A program made the position numbers and the translations under genes. The notes beneath the pieces are model-generated. The model ran no database searches and had not been told where the DNA came from. It worked only from the letters and a program-made list of their open reading frames with translations. A DNA stretch of 64,000 bases from Salinibacterium sp. SWN248 (GTDB taxonomy: Bacteria; Actinomycetota; Actinomycetes; Actinomycetales; Microbacteriaceae), in contig NZ_JADYWW010000001.1 of NCBI RefSeq assembly GCF_015864575.1, positions 1,759,719 to 1,823,718 of the forward strand, in the 5' to 3' direction. How positions within the stretch are numbered: position 1 is the stretch's first letter; every line of letters begins with the position of its first letter. Of the stretch, positions 51,473-61,041 are shown piece by piece.

Positions 51473-53173
51473 TTAGAACAGTCGGGTGCGCGTAAAGACG
51501 CCAGCGAAGAGCGCATGGGTCAGAGGAAGCGCCGAGCTAATCATCAGCACCAGGCCGAACGTCGGATCGGTGGCGCGCAGCAGAATGCCACCGATGAGAA
51601 GCGCCGTGAAAAGAACAGAAGAGAGCACACGACGAACTAGCTGTTCAATGGCGCGAAGGCGCTTATCGGCGCTTGGCGTCTCGACGGCGAGTTGGCCACG
51701 CTGCATGAGGGTCGCAACGCTCTCGAGTTGCTGCGGGAGGCGCAGAATGAGGCCAGCGGATGACAGAGCTTGTTTCGCGAGCTCCTTCACTGTTCCGCCG
51801 CCTTCGTTTCGGGCAAGGCGTGCGGCGAACGGCTCAATCGCGGTCCACACGTTGTATCCGGGGTTGAGGTCGCTGGCGACGCCAGACGTCACCGACACTG
51901 CACGGATGATGAGCAGAAAATTTTCGGGTAATTGAAACGGCATGGTGCGTACGACTTCGCTGAATTCGTTGCCAAACGCACGAAACTCTTGGGGATCGAC
52001 CTGTTGAAGTTCGCTAAAGCCCATTCCGCCGAAGCGGTCGAACAGTTCTCCCATGGCGCGTTCGAGAGGCGCGCTTTCAGCGGTGCGCAAGAGGATTCCC
52101 ATGTCCCGCACGCTCGCGACCAGCCCGGGGGCATCTCTCGCGGCTGCGGCAATGATGAGGCGTTGAAGACCGCGACTGAGGTTCTCGGGGACTTCGCCCA
52201 TCATCCCGAAGTCGATAAACGTCAATGTCCATGCCGGGGTGGACACGTCGGCGCGGGCAGGATCTGCCGGCGTCACGAAGATGTTTCCCGGATGCGGGTC
52301 GGCATGGAAGAAGCGATGAATGAAGAGTTGTTCAAACATTGCGCGCGACAACTCGTCGGCAACTTCGGCAGGATCAATTCCAGCCGCGATAAGCCGTGCA
52401 TGATCGTTGATCTTGATGGCGGTCGCGTCGGCGAGGGTCAGAATTCGGCGAGTCGACCGCTCCCAGACCACATCGGGAGCGCCAATGCGGGGGTCGTCAG
52501 CGAAGTTCTCCGCAAAGCGTTCCGCGTTGCTGCCCTCATTGAGGTAGTCAATCTCTCGCAAGCTAATAACGGCGAACTCTTCGAGCAGAGCGGGCAGATC
52601 GACGCGCCGAGATACAAAGCGAACGCGACTGAGCCATCGGGCAACCCGGCGAAGGGCTGCGAGGTCGACGGTGATGATGTCGGCGATACCTGGTCGCTGC
52701 ACCTTGACTACGACACCGGAGAAACCGACATCCATCGCGTCGCTGGGAGTGAGGCGTGCTCGGTGCACTTGACCGAAGGATGCCGCGGCCACGGGCGTTG
52801 CATCGAAGTAGTCGTAGGCACGTTCGAGAGGAATGCCGAGTTCTCGTTCGACACTCTCGCGGATGAGTGTGAAATCGACCGCAGGAACTTCATCCTGCAG
52901 TCCCTCAAGTTCGCGCGTGATCTCGCCCGGAAGCACGTCGAGGCGCGACGACATGAATTGCCCGACTTTGATCATGAGCCCGCCGAGGTCGACCGCGAGG
53001 CTGTGAAAACTCCGAGCGATATGGGCTGCACGCGCAAGACGGCGTCGGGCAGCAATCCGTTCGAGCCCGAAGCGTGGCAGAACGAGTTCGAACCACCACT
53101 CGAGGACCATGTACCGGGCAGCAAAGCGCAGGATACGACGATAGCGAGCGCGCAGCTGTCGAGTGTCGGTCAT
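51473..53173 (-). CDS. ABC1/AarF/UbiB family atypical kinase
   Basis: A 566-residue protein-kinase-like ATPase linked to membrane lipid and quinone metabolism. The KxGQ motif is K69-VGQ72, with QPxR-like KVQRPG, HADPHPGN (catalytic loop) and DFGMMG. Two hydrophobic helices at the C-terminus anchor it in the membrane. GGGAGA lies 5 bases before ATG 53173; the preceding TTG is too close to the site. It lies 37 bp downstream of a PadR regulator gene on the same strand. Confidence 0.92.
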   Translation of the reverse strand: MTDTRQLRARYRRILRFAARYMVLEWWFELVLPRFGLERIAARRRLARAAHIARSFHSLAVDLGGLMIKVGQFMSSRLDVLPGEITRELEGLQDEVPAVDFTLIRESVERELGIPLERAYDYFDATPVAAASFGQVHRARLTPSDAMDVGFSGVVVKVQRPGIADIITVDLAALRRVARWLSRVRFVSRRVDLPALLEEFAVISLREIDYLNEGSNAERFAENFADDPRIGAPDVVWERSTRRILTLADATAIKINDHARLIAAGIDPAEVADELSRAMFEQLFIHRFFHADPHPGNIFVTPADPARADVSTPAWTLTFIDFGMMGEVPENLSRGLQRLIIAAAARDAPGLVASVRDMGILLRTAESAPLERAMGELFDRFGGMGFSELQQVDPQEFRAFGNEFSEVVRTMPFQLPENFLLIIRAVSVTSGVASDLNPGYNVWTAIEPFAARLARNEGGGTVKELAKQALSSAGLILRLPQQLESVATLMQRGQLAVETPSADKRLRAIEQLVRRVLSSVLFTALLIGGILLRATDPTFGLVLMISSALPLTHALFAGVFTRTRLF

Positions 53174-53210
53174 CAATTCTCCCTAGTGCCGACGATGGCG
53201 GCTTGTCCGC

Positions 53211-53777
53211 TCAGTCTTGGGCGAGGATTGCGTAAAGCTTACGGCGCGCATCATCGATAACACTGATGGCTTCTTCCACCTGTTCGGGGTTTCCGGTGCG
53301 CATCAGCGGCACAACTGCTTCCGCCAGTTTCGCGGCGGCGTGGGGGAGCGCGGTGGGGCGTGAGGAGTCCTTCGCCTCAGAGTTCTCCCACGGAGCCGGG
53401 CGACCAGCCTGAGCTTCGCCGTGGCCCTTCTCAGTGAGCGTGTAGGTCTTCTTGCCGTCGGCTTCGTGCGCTTCGATCAGCCCTTCGTCCGCGAGCAACT
53501 GAAGGGTGGGATACACGGAGCCGGGGCTCGGCTTCCACGCTCCATTACTGCGCTTGTCGATTTCTCGAATGATCTGGTAGCCATGCATTGACTCCTCCGC
53601 CAGCAGGGAGAGGATGGCGACGCGAACGTCTCCGCGTCCCATGCGGGGCACTACGCGACGTTCGAACTCAGAGCGCACGTTGTCGAGCGCGTCCCAGAGT
53701 CCTTTGCCGGCGTGGTCAAATGCGTCTGCGAACGGACGGCGAGAATCTCGGCCGCCGGTTCCGAATGAGTTGTTCAT
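53211..53777 (-). CDS. PadR family transcriptional regulator
   Basis: A 188-residue regulator. A 45-residue N-terminal extension precedes the winged helix (VRVAILSLLAEESMHGYQIIREI ... PSPGSVYPTLQLLADEGLIE), followed by a dimerisation helix at the C-terminus. It is first in a unit with the ABC1 kinase. GGAGGA precedes ATG 53777. A palindrome at 53829-53842 overlaps its probable promoter, so self-repression is likely; the ligand is unknown. Confidence 0.9.
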   Translation of the reverse strand: MNNSFGTGGRDSRRPFADAFDHAGKGLWDALDNVRSEFERRVVPRMGRGDVRVAILSLLAEESMHGYQIIREIDKRSNGAWKPSPGSVYPTLQLLADEGLIEAHEADGKKTYTLTEKGHGEAQAGRPAPWENSEAKDSSRPTALPHAAAKLAEAVVPLMRTGNPEQVEEAISVIDDARRKLYAILAQD

Positions 53778-53828
53778 GCTGATCCTCCAGTCGGTGGATG
53801 CGGGGCACGAGCGGCCTCGCCGATACTC

Positions 53829-53842
53829 AACGATACATCGTT
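53829..53842. promoter_or_regulatory. Candidate PadR operator
   Basis: AACGAT-AC-ATCGTT is a perfect inverted repeat about 50 bp upstream of the PadR gene. On the minus strand it contains TATCGT, a TANNNT-type -10, so a bound regulator would block initiation. Confidence 0.5.
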
Positions 53843-53951
53843 AACATTCGCTCTCCACAAAGCTCAGCGAACCCGCAGCATTCTCGTCGATGGCAGCGGC
53901 GACCGAGTCAGTTCGCTGTGTTCGTGCAGGTGGAAGGAGTTAACTGGGCGC

Positions 53952-55712
53952 ATGGCAGCTACCGTCTCAGATCAGCTCATCGGCCAACTACAACACGCAG
54001 GGGTCACCCGCATCTACGGAATCGCGGGTGACAGCCTCAACCCCATCGTCGACGCGGTGAGACGCACCGGCGGGTCCGCCAAAGGGGGCATCGATTGGAT
54101 TCACGTCCGCAACGAGGAGGCCGCAGCATTCGCGGCCAGCGCCGAAGCACAACTGACCGGACAGCTCGCGGTCTGCGCCGGCAGCTGCGGGCCAGGCAAC
54201 CTGCACCTCATCAATGGCCTCTTCGATGCGCACCGCAGTGGTGCGCCGGTGCTGGCAATAGCCAGCCAGATTCCCTCGACTGAAATCGGCAGCGAATACT
54301 TCCAAGAGACTCATCCTGATCGTCTCTTCGTCGAGTGCTCGAACTACCGCGAACTCATCTCAACGGCCGCACAAGCTCCCCGAGTTGTGAATTCCGCACT
54401 TCGCCATTCGATTAGTCTCGGCGGAGTTTCCGTCATCACGCTTCCCGGAGACATCGCCGGCCTCGACGCTGTCGGCAGCGCGCCACAGCTGGCTCGCCCG
54501 GGTATTCCGGTCTTGGCCCCTGCGGCTACCGATGTGGCGTCTCTCGCTGAGGCCATCAATTCATCAGAACGGATCGCGATCTTCGCGGGAGCCGGAGTGG
54601 CGGGCGCGCACGATGAGGTCGTAGCGTTCGCAGATCTGCTTGCCGCTCCGGTCGGCCACACCCTCCGGGGCAAAGAATGGATCCAGTACGACAACCCGTT
54701 CGATGTCGGGATGACCGGAATGTTGGGTTACGGCGCAGCGCACGATGGCATCCACGATGCCGATCTCCTCATCCTGCTCGGCACCGACTTTCCCTACGAA
54801 CAGTTCTTGCCAGATGGCTCACACGAACGAATCGCTCAAATCGACACGAAGGCAGAGCATTTAGGGCGACGCACCAACGTCGACATCCCTGTTCACGGCG
54901 ACGTGGCAGCCACTATCTCCGCCGTGACACCGTTGATCACGAACCGCCCCAACCGGAGCTTTCTGGAGAAGACCCTCAAACGTCATCACCGTCTGTTGAA
55001 TAGCGTGGTTGACGCCTATGCCAAGAATGTCGACAAGAAGATTCCGATTCATCCTGAGTTCGCCGCGTCGCTGCTCGACGATCTCGCCAGCGACGACGCG
55101 ATCTTCACGGCCGACACGGGCATGTGCAATGTATGGCAGGCCCGCTACATCAACCCCAACGGCCAGCGCCGACTCATCGGCTCGTTCCTGCACGGTTCCA
55201 TGGCGAACGCTCTGCCCCAGGCCATTGGCGCTCAAATGAGCCACCCTGACCGGCAGGTGATCGCAATGTGCGGTGACGGGGGACTCTCAATGTTGATGGG
55301 CGAATTGATTACCGTCGCCTCGCACAAACTGCCGGTAAAGATCGTCGTCTTCAACAACTCAACCCTGGGCATGGTCAAGGTCGAGATGCTTGTTGACGGG
55401 TTTCCCGACTTCGGCGTGGATGTTCCGTCCGTTGACTTTGCGGCGGTAGCGAATGCTCTCGGAATCTTTGGCCAGCGAGTAGAAAAGCCCACCGACATCC
55501 ACTCGGCACTTGAAGCGGCGCTCGCCCACGACGGGCCAGCGCTCGTCGATCTCGTTACCGATCCGCTTGCGCTGTCTCTTCCGCCCACCATCACCGGAGA
55601 AATGGCCCGTGGATTCGCACTTGCGATGTCGAAAGTTGTCATGAATGGGGGAGCGGGCGAGGCTGTGAAGCTCGCGAAAAGCAACATTCGGTTGCTCCCG
55701 GGCGCCCTGTAA
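53952..55712 (+). CDS. poxB: Pyruvate dehydrogenase (quinone), PoxB-like
   Basis: ThDP/FAD enzyme of 586 residues that oxidises pyruvate to acetate and CO2, passing electrons to quinone at the membrane. The N-terminal ThDP glutamate is in VRNEEAAAFAASAEAQLTG, a central FAD-binding domain follows, and the ThDP motif is MCGDGGLSMLMGELIT ... FNNSTLGMVK. The C-terminus is longer than in acetolactate synthases and fits PoxB. An AAGGAG lies 12 bases before ATG 53952, which is rather distant. Confidence 0.88.
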   Translation: MAATVSDQLIGQLQHAGVTRIYGIAGDSLNPIVDAVRRTGGSAKGGIDWIHVRNEEAAAFAASAEAQLTGQLAVCAGSCGPGNLHLINGLFDAHRSGAPVLAIASQIPSTEIGSEYFQETHPDRLFVECSNYRELISTAAQAPRVVNSALRHSISLGGVSVITLPGDIAGLDAVGSAPQLARPGIPVLAPAATDVASLAEAINSSERIAIFAGAGVAGAHDEVVAFADLLAAPVGHTLRGKEWIQYDNPFDVGMTGMLGYGAAHDGIHDADLLILLGTDFPYEQFLPDGSHERIAQIDTKAEHLGRRTNVDIPVHGDVAATISAVTPLITNRPNRSFLEKTLKRHHRLLNSVVDAYAKNVDKKIPIHPEFAASLLDDLASDDAIFTADTGMCNVWQARYINPNGQRRLIGSFLHGSMANALPQAIGAQMSHPDRQVIAMCGDGGLSMLMGELITVASHKLPVKIVVFNNSTLGMVKVEMLVDGFPDFGVDVPSVDFAAVANALGIFGQRVEKPTDIHSALEAALAHDGPALVDLVTDPLALSLPPTITGEMARGFALAMSKVVMNGGAGEAVKLAKSNIRLLPGAL

Positions 55713-55795
55713 CCCGGCCATATCAGGCGCCTGCGGAAGCTCCCACGAGTTTCTGCAGGCGCGCATTCTGGCCCGGGGGATCCGTCAGGGCAAAA

Positions 55796-55833
55796 AAATA
55801 GCTCGGACCCATAATCATGGATCCGAGCTATTT
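55796..55833. terminator. Intrinsic terminator after poxB
   Basis: AAATAGCTCGGA (55796-55807) pairs with TCCGAGCTATTT (55822-55833); an inner CCAT/ATGG stem with one mismatch closes an AATC loop. The A-rich and T-rich ends suit termination from both sides, including from the convergent tRNA gene. Confidence 0.75.
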
Positions 55834-55856
55834 CGATGTCTTACGACACCTCGCTG

Positions 55857-55940
55857 TGCGCGAAGGGGGACTTGAACCCCCACGCCCTTTCGGGCACTAG
55901 CACCTCAAGCTAGCGCGTCTACCAATTCCGCCATCCGCGC
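55857..55940 (-). tRNA. tRNA-Leu (anticodon GAG)
   Basis: On the minus strand the 84-base gene has acceptor arms GCGCGGA and TTCGCGC (one G-U), the anticodon stem CTAGC/GCTAG with loop TTGAGGT (anticodon GAG), a variable arm GCCCGAAAGGGC typical of class II tRNAs, and the T arm GGGGGTTCAAGTCCCCC. It decodes CUC and CUU. CCA is not encoded. TATTCT at 55982-55977 is a candidate -10. Confidence 0.95.
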
Positions 55941-55976
55941 GCATCTGCGGCGCTACAAGAGCACCGCCGAGATAAG

Positions 55977-55982
55977 AGAATA
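55977..55982 (-). promoter_or_regulatory. Candidate -10 element for tRNA-Leu
   Basis: TATTCT on the minus strand, about 37 bp upstream of the mature tRNA 5' end. Confidence 0.4.
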
Positions 55983-56092
55983 GCATCCTTTTTGAGCACC
56001 AGATGACGCCATGAATAACCACCAGCGAGAGTCCTGTTTCGGGTATGCCGTGGCGTGCAGATATTTACTGGCGAGACGGCTAGCGTGGGCAT

Positions 56093-57424
56093 ATGACTTC
56101 TGAGCCAGAACTCGAGCGCACAGCACGCATTGCGCAAGATCTCATCCGTTTTGATACTTCCAACTATGGGGAGGGTCGATCGAATGGCGAGACTGATGCA
56201 GCCGAATATTTGGGTGCGTTGCTCGAGGAGATGGGCCTCACCACTCAATACTTCGATGCTGCCACCGGCCGCACGACGGTCATTGCCAAGGTGGAAGGCA
56301 GCTACGACACGGAGTCTTCTGCGCCGCACGCGAAAGAGCGTCCCGCACTGATTCTTCATGGCCACACGGATGTCGTGCCGGCGGATCCCAAGAACTGGTC
56401 AGTAGATCCGTTCGGAGGAATCATCCGCGACGGCCTCCTGTGGGGCCGCGGCGCTGTGGACATGAAGAACATGGATGCCATGATCATCACGGCGCTCGGC
56501 GACATTCTGGGAGCCGGCAAGCGCCCCGCTCGCGACCTCACCATCGCCTTCTTCGCTGACGAAGAAAACGGCGGCGAATACGGTTCGCACTTCATGGTCA
56601 AGAAGCACCCCGAAATTTTTGCGGGAGCAACCGAAGCCATCAGTGAGGTCGGTGGCTACTCGGTGGATCTCCAGGGCCAACGCGCTTACCTTCTGCAGAC
56701 GGGCGAGAAGGCTCTTATGTGGATCAAGCTCACCGCTCGGGGCATGGCCGCTCACGGCTCGCGTGTTATCAGCGACAACGCTGTCACGAAGCTCGCGGAA
56801 GCTATCGCGATCCTTGGCCGCCAAGAGTGGCCAGTGCATCTCACTGACACTACGAAGCTGCTCATCTCTGAGCTCTCGCGCATTCTCGACATCGATCCAG
56901 AAGAGGTCGGTCCCGATCAGTTGATTCTGGCTACCGGTACCGCTTCCGGGTTCCTGCAGGCGACGTTGCGCACCACAAGCAACCCGACGCTGCTGAAGGC
57001 CGGCTACAAGCACAACGTTATTCCAGACGTCGCAGAAGCACTCGTCGACATCCGCACCCTTCCCGGCGAAGAGGATGCGGTGCTCGCGCAAGTGCGTGCA
57101 CTCTTGCCCGATGAGATCGAGATCGAGATGATGCACCGCGACATCGGCCTCGAAACAAGTTTCGATGGGCCCCTCGTCGATGCGATGGTCGCAAGCCTCG
57201 GAGTCTTCGATCCCGGTGCCCCTGTTTTGCCGTACCTCATGTCGGGTGGCACGGACAACAAAGCGCTCAAGCTTCTCGACATCACCGGCTATGGTTTTGC
57301 TCCGTTGCAGTTGCCGCCCGAGATCGACTTCCCGGGGATGTTCCACGGCGTTGACGAACGTGTGCCGTTGGACGCATTAGTCTTTGGCAGGCAGGTCTTG
57401 GGAGACCTGCTTCTCAAGTACTAG
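56093..57424 (+). CDS. M20 family metallopeptidase
   Basis: A 443-residue di-zinc peptidase or dipeptidase. The metal motif HGHTDVVPAD, the bridging aspartate in WGRGAVDMKN, and DEENGG with the catalytic glutamate are all present. A dimerisation domain follows at about 210-330, and a C-terminal histidine (GMFHGVDERV) completes the site. ATG 56093 follows TAGCGT (56081-56086) by 6 bases, so it is leaderless. The substrate is unknown. Confidence 0.9.
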   Translation: MTSEPELERTARIAQDLIRFDTSNYGEGRSNGETDAAEYLGALLEEMGLTTQYFDAATGRTTVIAKVEGSYDTESSAPHAKERPALILHGHTDVVPADPKNWSVDPFGGIIRDGLLWGRGAVDMKNMDAMIITALGDILGAGKRPARDLTIAFFADEENGGEYGSHFMVKKHPEIFAGATEAISEVGGYSVDLQGQRAYLLQTGEKALMWIKLTARGMAAHGSRVISDNAVTKLAEAIAILGRQEWPVHLTDTTKLLISELSRILDIDPEEVGPDQLILATGTASGFLQATLRTTSNPTLLKAGYKHNVIPDVAEALVDIRTLPGEEDAVLAQVRALLPDEIEIEMMHRDIGLETSFDGPLVDAMVASLGVFDPGAPVLPYLMSGGTDNKALKLLDITGYGFAPLQLPPEIDFPGMFHGVDERVPLDALVFGRQVLGDLLLKY

Positions 57425-57448
57425 TTCTTACCTAAACGGGAGCGTTCC

Positions 57449-58300
57449 ATGGGGTTCATTGAGGCCATAATTCTCGGGCTTGTTCAGGGCCTCACGGAGT
57501 TTCTTCCGATCTCTTCGAGCGCCCATTTGCGCATCATGGGCGAGTTTTTGCCCTCCGCGAGCGACCCGGGTGCCACATTCACGGCAATCACCCAGTTGGG
57601 CACTGAGCTCGCCGTCATCCTCTTTTTCCGCAAAGATATCGCTCGCATTCTGAGTCGCTGGTTTCAGCAATTCCGAAAGCCTCATGGTTCCCACGGCGAG
57701 AAGATCGATCGGAATCATCCGGATGTACGGCTCGGCTGGCTTGTCATCATCGGCACTATTCCCATTGTGCTCGTGGGCTATTTCGCTCAGGAGTACATCC
57801 GTTCGACGTTCCGTTCGCTGTGGTTGGTTGCCACAGTCCTGATCGTGTTCGGCATCATCTTGGGAATCGCTGATTACCTCGGCAAGCGCACGCGCGCTCT
57901 GGAAGACATGAGCTACGGCCATGGCATCACGATCGGCCTTGCCCAGATGCTCGCCTTGGTACCGGGTGTCTCACGGTCAGGGTCGACGATGACAGCGGGC
58001 CTCGCTCTCGGCTACACGCGCCCCGCTGCAGCACGCTTTGGCTTCTTACTGGCGATCCCTGCCGTCTTCGGCAGCGGACTCTATGAGCTCGTGCACAGCT
58101 TTGGCGAGCCCAACCAAGTATTTACCTATACAGAAACGGCCGTCGCCACGGTGATTGCATTTTTCGTGGGCTACGTCGTGATCGCAGCGCTTATGCGCTA
58201 CATCGAAAAGCGTTCGTTCCTGCCGTTTGTCATCTACCGCGTGGTCTTGGGCGTGACGCTGTACGTGCTGCTATCGCTCAACGTGATTCAGCCGGTCTAG
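57449..58300 (+). CDS. uppP: Undecaprenyl-diphosphate phosphatase
   Basis: Membrane enzyme (BacA type) that recycles the peptidoglycan lipid carrier. In 283 residues it shows QGLTEFLPISSSAHL (14-28, the catalytic Glu/Ser/His region) and the second motif LVPGVSRSGSTM, with seven to eight helices. GGGAG lies 7 bases before ATG 57449, and the gap to the M20 gene is 24 bp, so co-transcription is likely. Bacitracin resistance is a known effect of this family. Confidence 0.95.
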   Translation: MGFIEAIILGLVQGLTEFLPISSSAHLRIMGEFLPSASDPGATFTAITQLGTELAVILFFRKDIARILSRWFQQFRKPHGSHGEKIDRNHPDVRLGWLVIIGTIPIVLVGYFAQEYIRSTFRSLWLVATVLIVFGIILGIADYLGKRTRALEDMSYGHGITIGLAQMLALVPGVSRSGSTMTAGLALGYTRPAAARFGFLLAIPAVFGSGLYELVHSFGEPNQVFTYTETAVATVIAFFVGYVVIAALMRYIEKRSFLPFVIYRVVLGVTLYVLLSLNVIQPV

Positions 58301-58376
58301 CCGCACTAGAGCTTCGGACCGGGCTCGTCACGTTGCCCTGGCCGTTTTCGCGGTCAGAGCACCGAACAGAGCGCGA

Positions 58377-59312
58377 TTAGTCCTTGCCGCGCCACGGCTC
58401 GTCGCCGGCGGCCCCCGGATCGGGCTTGTCATCGCCGCTTCGCAAGTATTTCTCGAACTCTTGAGCAATTGCTTCGCCGCTGGCCGAAGGAGAGTCGACC
58501 GTGTCGCGAGCACGTTCGAGCTGCTCGATGTACGACGACATGTCATCGTCTTCACCGGCGAGGGCGTCAATGCCTGTTTCCCAGTCGGTCGCTTCAGTCA
58601 CGAGATCGCCGCGGGGGATCACAACATCCACAATTTCTTCGAGCTTGTCGATGAGAGCGAGGGTCGCTTTCGGCGATGGTGCGTTGTGCACATAGTGCGG
58701 AACGGATGCCCAGATCGACATCGTCGTAATGCCGCTAGCTTCTGCGGCCTGGCCGAGTACCGACAGGATGCCAACGGGGCCTTCGTAACTGCTGCGCTCG
58801 ATGTCCAATGCGGTACGAACGGCGGAATTTTCGCTCGACGTGAAGACTGAAATGGGGCGAGTGTGGGGCACATCGGCCAGCATCGCTCCGAGGAACACGA
58901 TCGAAGAGATGCCGTTGTCGACCACGGTCTCGAGGATGTCGCGAGTGAATGCTTTCCAGGAGCGCGAGGGTTCTGTGCCGAGCAAGAGATAAATGTTCGA
59001 CTGATTGTTGGCGCTCAACTGCAGTTCTGCATCAGCGGCGATACTCTCAGGGCGCTCAGCGTTGGGGCGAGACGGGCCGTACATCGTGACCGACGGCCAC
59101 GTCATGACGCGGTTGCCGTCGTCGTCGTGGGAGAGCACTGGACGGTTGAACTGGTAGTCGAAATATTCTTCGGGATCGACTTCTGAGATGGGATACACGT
59201 CGAGTTGCTCTTTGAGCGATCGCACTGCGCCGCTCGCTGCTTCACCGGCGTCGTTCCACCCCTCGAAGGCGACGACGAGGAGTCGTCCGTTCGCAAATGG
59301 GGTGTTAGTCAC
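58377..59312 (-). CDS. PAC2 family protein
   Basis: A 311-residue protein of the proteasome-assembly-chaperone-2-like family: LLVVAFEGWNDAGEAAS at the start and GAMLADVPHTRP, SYEGPVGILSVL. The name comes from eukaryotic relatives; the bacterial function is unknown. The acidic C-terminal tail (EDDDMSSYIE ... GDEPWRGKD) is low in conserved residues. AAGGAG precedes GTG 59312. It is divergent from the HAD gene in a locus that in other actinobacteria borders the proteasome genes, absent here. Confidence 0.9.
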   Translation of the reverse strand: MTNTPFANGRLLVVAFEGWNDAGEAASGAVRSLKEQLDVYPISEVDPEEYFDYQFNRPVLSHDDDGNRVMTWPSVTMYGPSRPNAERPESIAADAELQLSANNQSNIYLLLGTEPSRSWKAFTRDILETVVDNGISSIVFLGAMLADVPHTRPISVFTSSENSAVRTALDIERSSYEGPVGILSVLGQAAEASGITTMSIWASVPHYVHNAPSPKATLALIDKLEEIVDVVIPRGDLVTEATDWETGIDALAGEDDDMSSYIEQLERARDTVDSPSASGEAIAQEFEKYLRSGDDKPDPGAAGDEPWRGKD

Positions 59313-59376
59313 TGGTCTCCTTGTGGTGCGTGGCAGGAATGTTGTTCAGTCAAGGATAGAACTACGATGGTCCGTT

Positions 59377-60048
59377 GTGACTCACTCCACTCCGGCGGCC
59401 GTCTTGTGGGACATGGACGGCACCCTCATCAACTCCGAACCGTACTGGATTTCTGCGGAAACCACGCTTATCGAATCGTTTGGCGGCGCTTGGACGCATG
59501 ACGATGCCATGGCCTGTGTGGGCAAAGGACTTTTCGAATCCGCTCGAGTCATGCAGACGAAGGGCGTCACTCTCGACGCCGTCACGATCGTTGACCGTCT
59601 CACCGACAGTGTGATGGCGCAACTCAAAGAATCCGGCATCCCGTGGCGACCGGGAGCTCGCGAACTATTGCAAGAACTGCGCACTGCTGGTGTTCCCACC
59701 GCAGTCGTCACCATGTCAGTCGGTCGCATGGCTCATCACGTTGTCGAGAACCTGGGCTTCCACGGCTTTGACGCCGTCATCTCCGGGGACGACGTCGAAA
59801 ACGCTAAACCCCATCCTGAGGCCTACCTCGCGGGCGCGGCGGCACTCGGTGTCGAAATCACCGACTGCGTTGCCATCGAAGATTCCCCTCCCGGCGCCAC
59901 CTCGGCGTTCGCCTCGGGTGCCACTGTCATCGGTGTTCCCTTCATGGTGGACATCCCCGAAGACAAAACCCACGCACTCTGGCCAACTCTTGACGGCCGC
60001 ACCCTGAACCATCTCTCCGAACTGCACACAAAGGTGACCACGCGATGA
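59377..60048 (+). CDS. HAD family phosphatase
   Basis: A 223-residue haloacid-dehalogenase-like hydrolase with motif I D12-M-D14-G-T, a helical cap (18-90), motif II VTMS, and KPHPEAY with motif IV EDSPPG. This is the beta-phosphoglucomutase/sugar-phosphatase type; the substrate is unknown. GTG 59377 is chosen over the upstream frame (59188) because TACGAT (59363-59368) lies 8 bases before it and the HAD fold begins here. The stop overlaps the trmI start by 4 bases. Confidence 0.88.
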   Translation: MTHSTPAAVLWDMDGTLINSEPYWISAETTLIESFGGAWTHDDAMACVGKGLFESARVMQTKGVTLDAVTIVDRLTDSVMAQLKESGIPWRPGARELLQELRTAGVPTAVVTMSVGRMAHHVVENLGFHGFDAVISGDDVENAKPHPEAYLAGAAALGVEITDCVAIEDSPPGATSAFASGATVIGVPFMVDIPEDKTHALWPTLDGRTLNHLSELHTKVTTR

Positions 60049-61031
60049 GCGACGTATTCCGACGACAGAGCGGCCCCTTCCGTGAAGGGGACCGCGTACA
60101 ACTCACCGGGCCCAAAGGGCGCCTCAACACGGTGACTCTCGAAGCTGGGGGATCGTTCCACACTCACCGTGGCGTGCTCAGCCACGACGTCATCATCGGT
60201 CAGCCGGATGCCAGCGTTGTAACGAGCACCAATGACATCGAATACTTGGCGATGCGCCCACTGCTCACCGATTTCGTCATGTCGATGCCGCGCGGTGCCG
60301 CAATCATTTATCCGAAGGATGCCGCCCAGATCATCGGCCAAGCCGACATCTTCCCTGGCGCCCACGTTGTAGAAGCCGGTGTCGGTTCAGGTGCGCTCTC
60401 CCTATGGCTGCTGCGCGCCATTGGCGCGAGCGGACAGTTGAACTCCTTCGAGCGTCGTGAAGAGTTTTCTGAGATCGCTCAATCGAACGTCGAGACCTTC
60501 TTAGGCGCGAAACCCACGAACTGGACGGTCACGGTTGGCGACCTGCAGGAGCAATTGCCGGCATCCGTTGAGCCAGGTTCTGTTGACCGAATCGTGCTGG
60601 ACATGCTCGCGCCCTGGGAGTGCATCGAGGAGTGCGCCGATGCGCTCACTCCCGGCGGAGTGTTGCTCTGTTACATCGCCACGGTTACCCAGTTGTCTCG
60701 TGTTGCGGAGGCGATCCGCGCTACTGGCCTCTTTACGGAGCCCGATTCCAACGAAACGATGGTGCGCGGTTGGCACGTTGAAGGACTCGCCGTTCGCCCA
60801 GATCACCGCATGGTCGCCCACACTGGTTTTCTCATGACGGCCCGTCGTCTCGCGCCAGGATCAGTACTGCCCGAGCTCAAGCGTCGCGCCTCAAAGACTG
60901 ACTTCAAGGACGAGGATGTCGAAGTCTGGACGCCCGGAGCACTCGGCGAACGAAACGCCAGCGCCAAACGTCTCCGCAAGACGGCGCGCGAAGCGAAGGC
61001 CGCGGCTGAGGCCGGGGCTTCTGACCGGTAG
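60045..61031 (+). CDS. trmI: tRNA (adenine-58-N1)-methyltransferase TrmI
   Basis: SAM-dependent enzyme that methylates A58 in the T-loop of tRNAs. It has 328 residues: an N-terminal beta domain (FREGDRVQL), then IYPKDAAQIIGQADIFPG, the SAM loop VEAGVGSGALS and the motif IVLDMLAPWE. A Lys/Arg/Ala-rich tail (about 280-328) is added. It overlaps the HAD gene by 4 bases. Its TAG stop (61029-61031) is part of the -10 element of the FKBP gene. Confidence 0.93.
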   Translation: MSDVFRRQSGPFREGDRVQLTGPKGRLNTVTLEAGGSFHTHRGVLSHDVIIGQPDASVVTSTNDIEYLAMRPLLTDFVMSMPRGAAIIYPKDAAQIIGQADIFPGAHVVEAGVGSGALSLWLLRAIGASGQLNSFERREEFSEIAQSNVETFLGAKPTNWTVTVGDLQEQLPASVEPGSVDRIVLDMLAPWECIEECADALTPGGVLLCYIATVTQLSRVAEAIRATGLFTEPDSNETMVRGWHVEGLAVRPDHRMVAHTGFLMTARRLAPGSVLPELKRRASKTDFKDEDVEVWTPGALGERNASAKRLRKTAREAKAAAEAGASDR

Positions 61032-61041
61032 AGTGTTGGCG

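Noticed and set aside
51932-53260. 442-codon open frame on the plus strand
   Set aside because: Antisense of the ABC1 kinase gene, whose KxGQ and DFG motifs are clear on the other strand.
58377-59312. PAC2 protein as evidence of a 20S proteasome
   Set aside because: No proteasome or Pup genes occur in the locus, and bacterial PAC2-like proteins are found without proteasomes.
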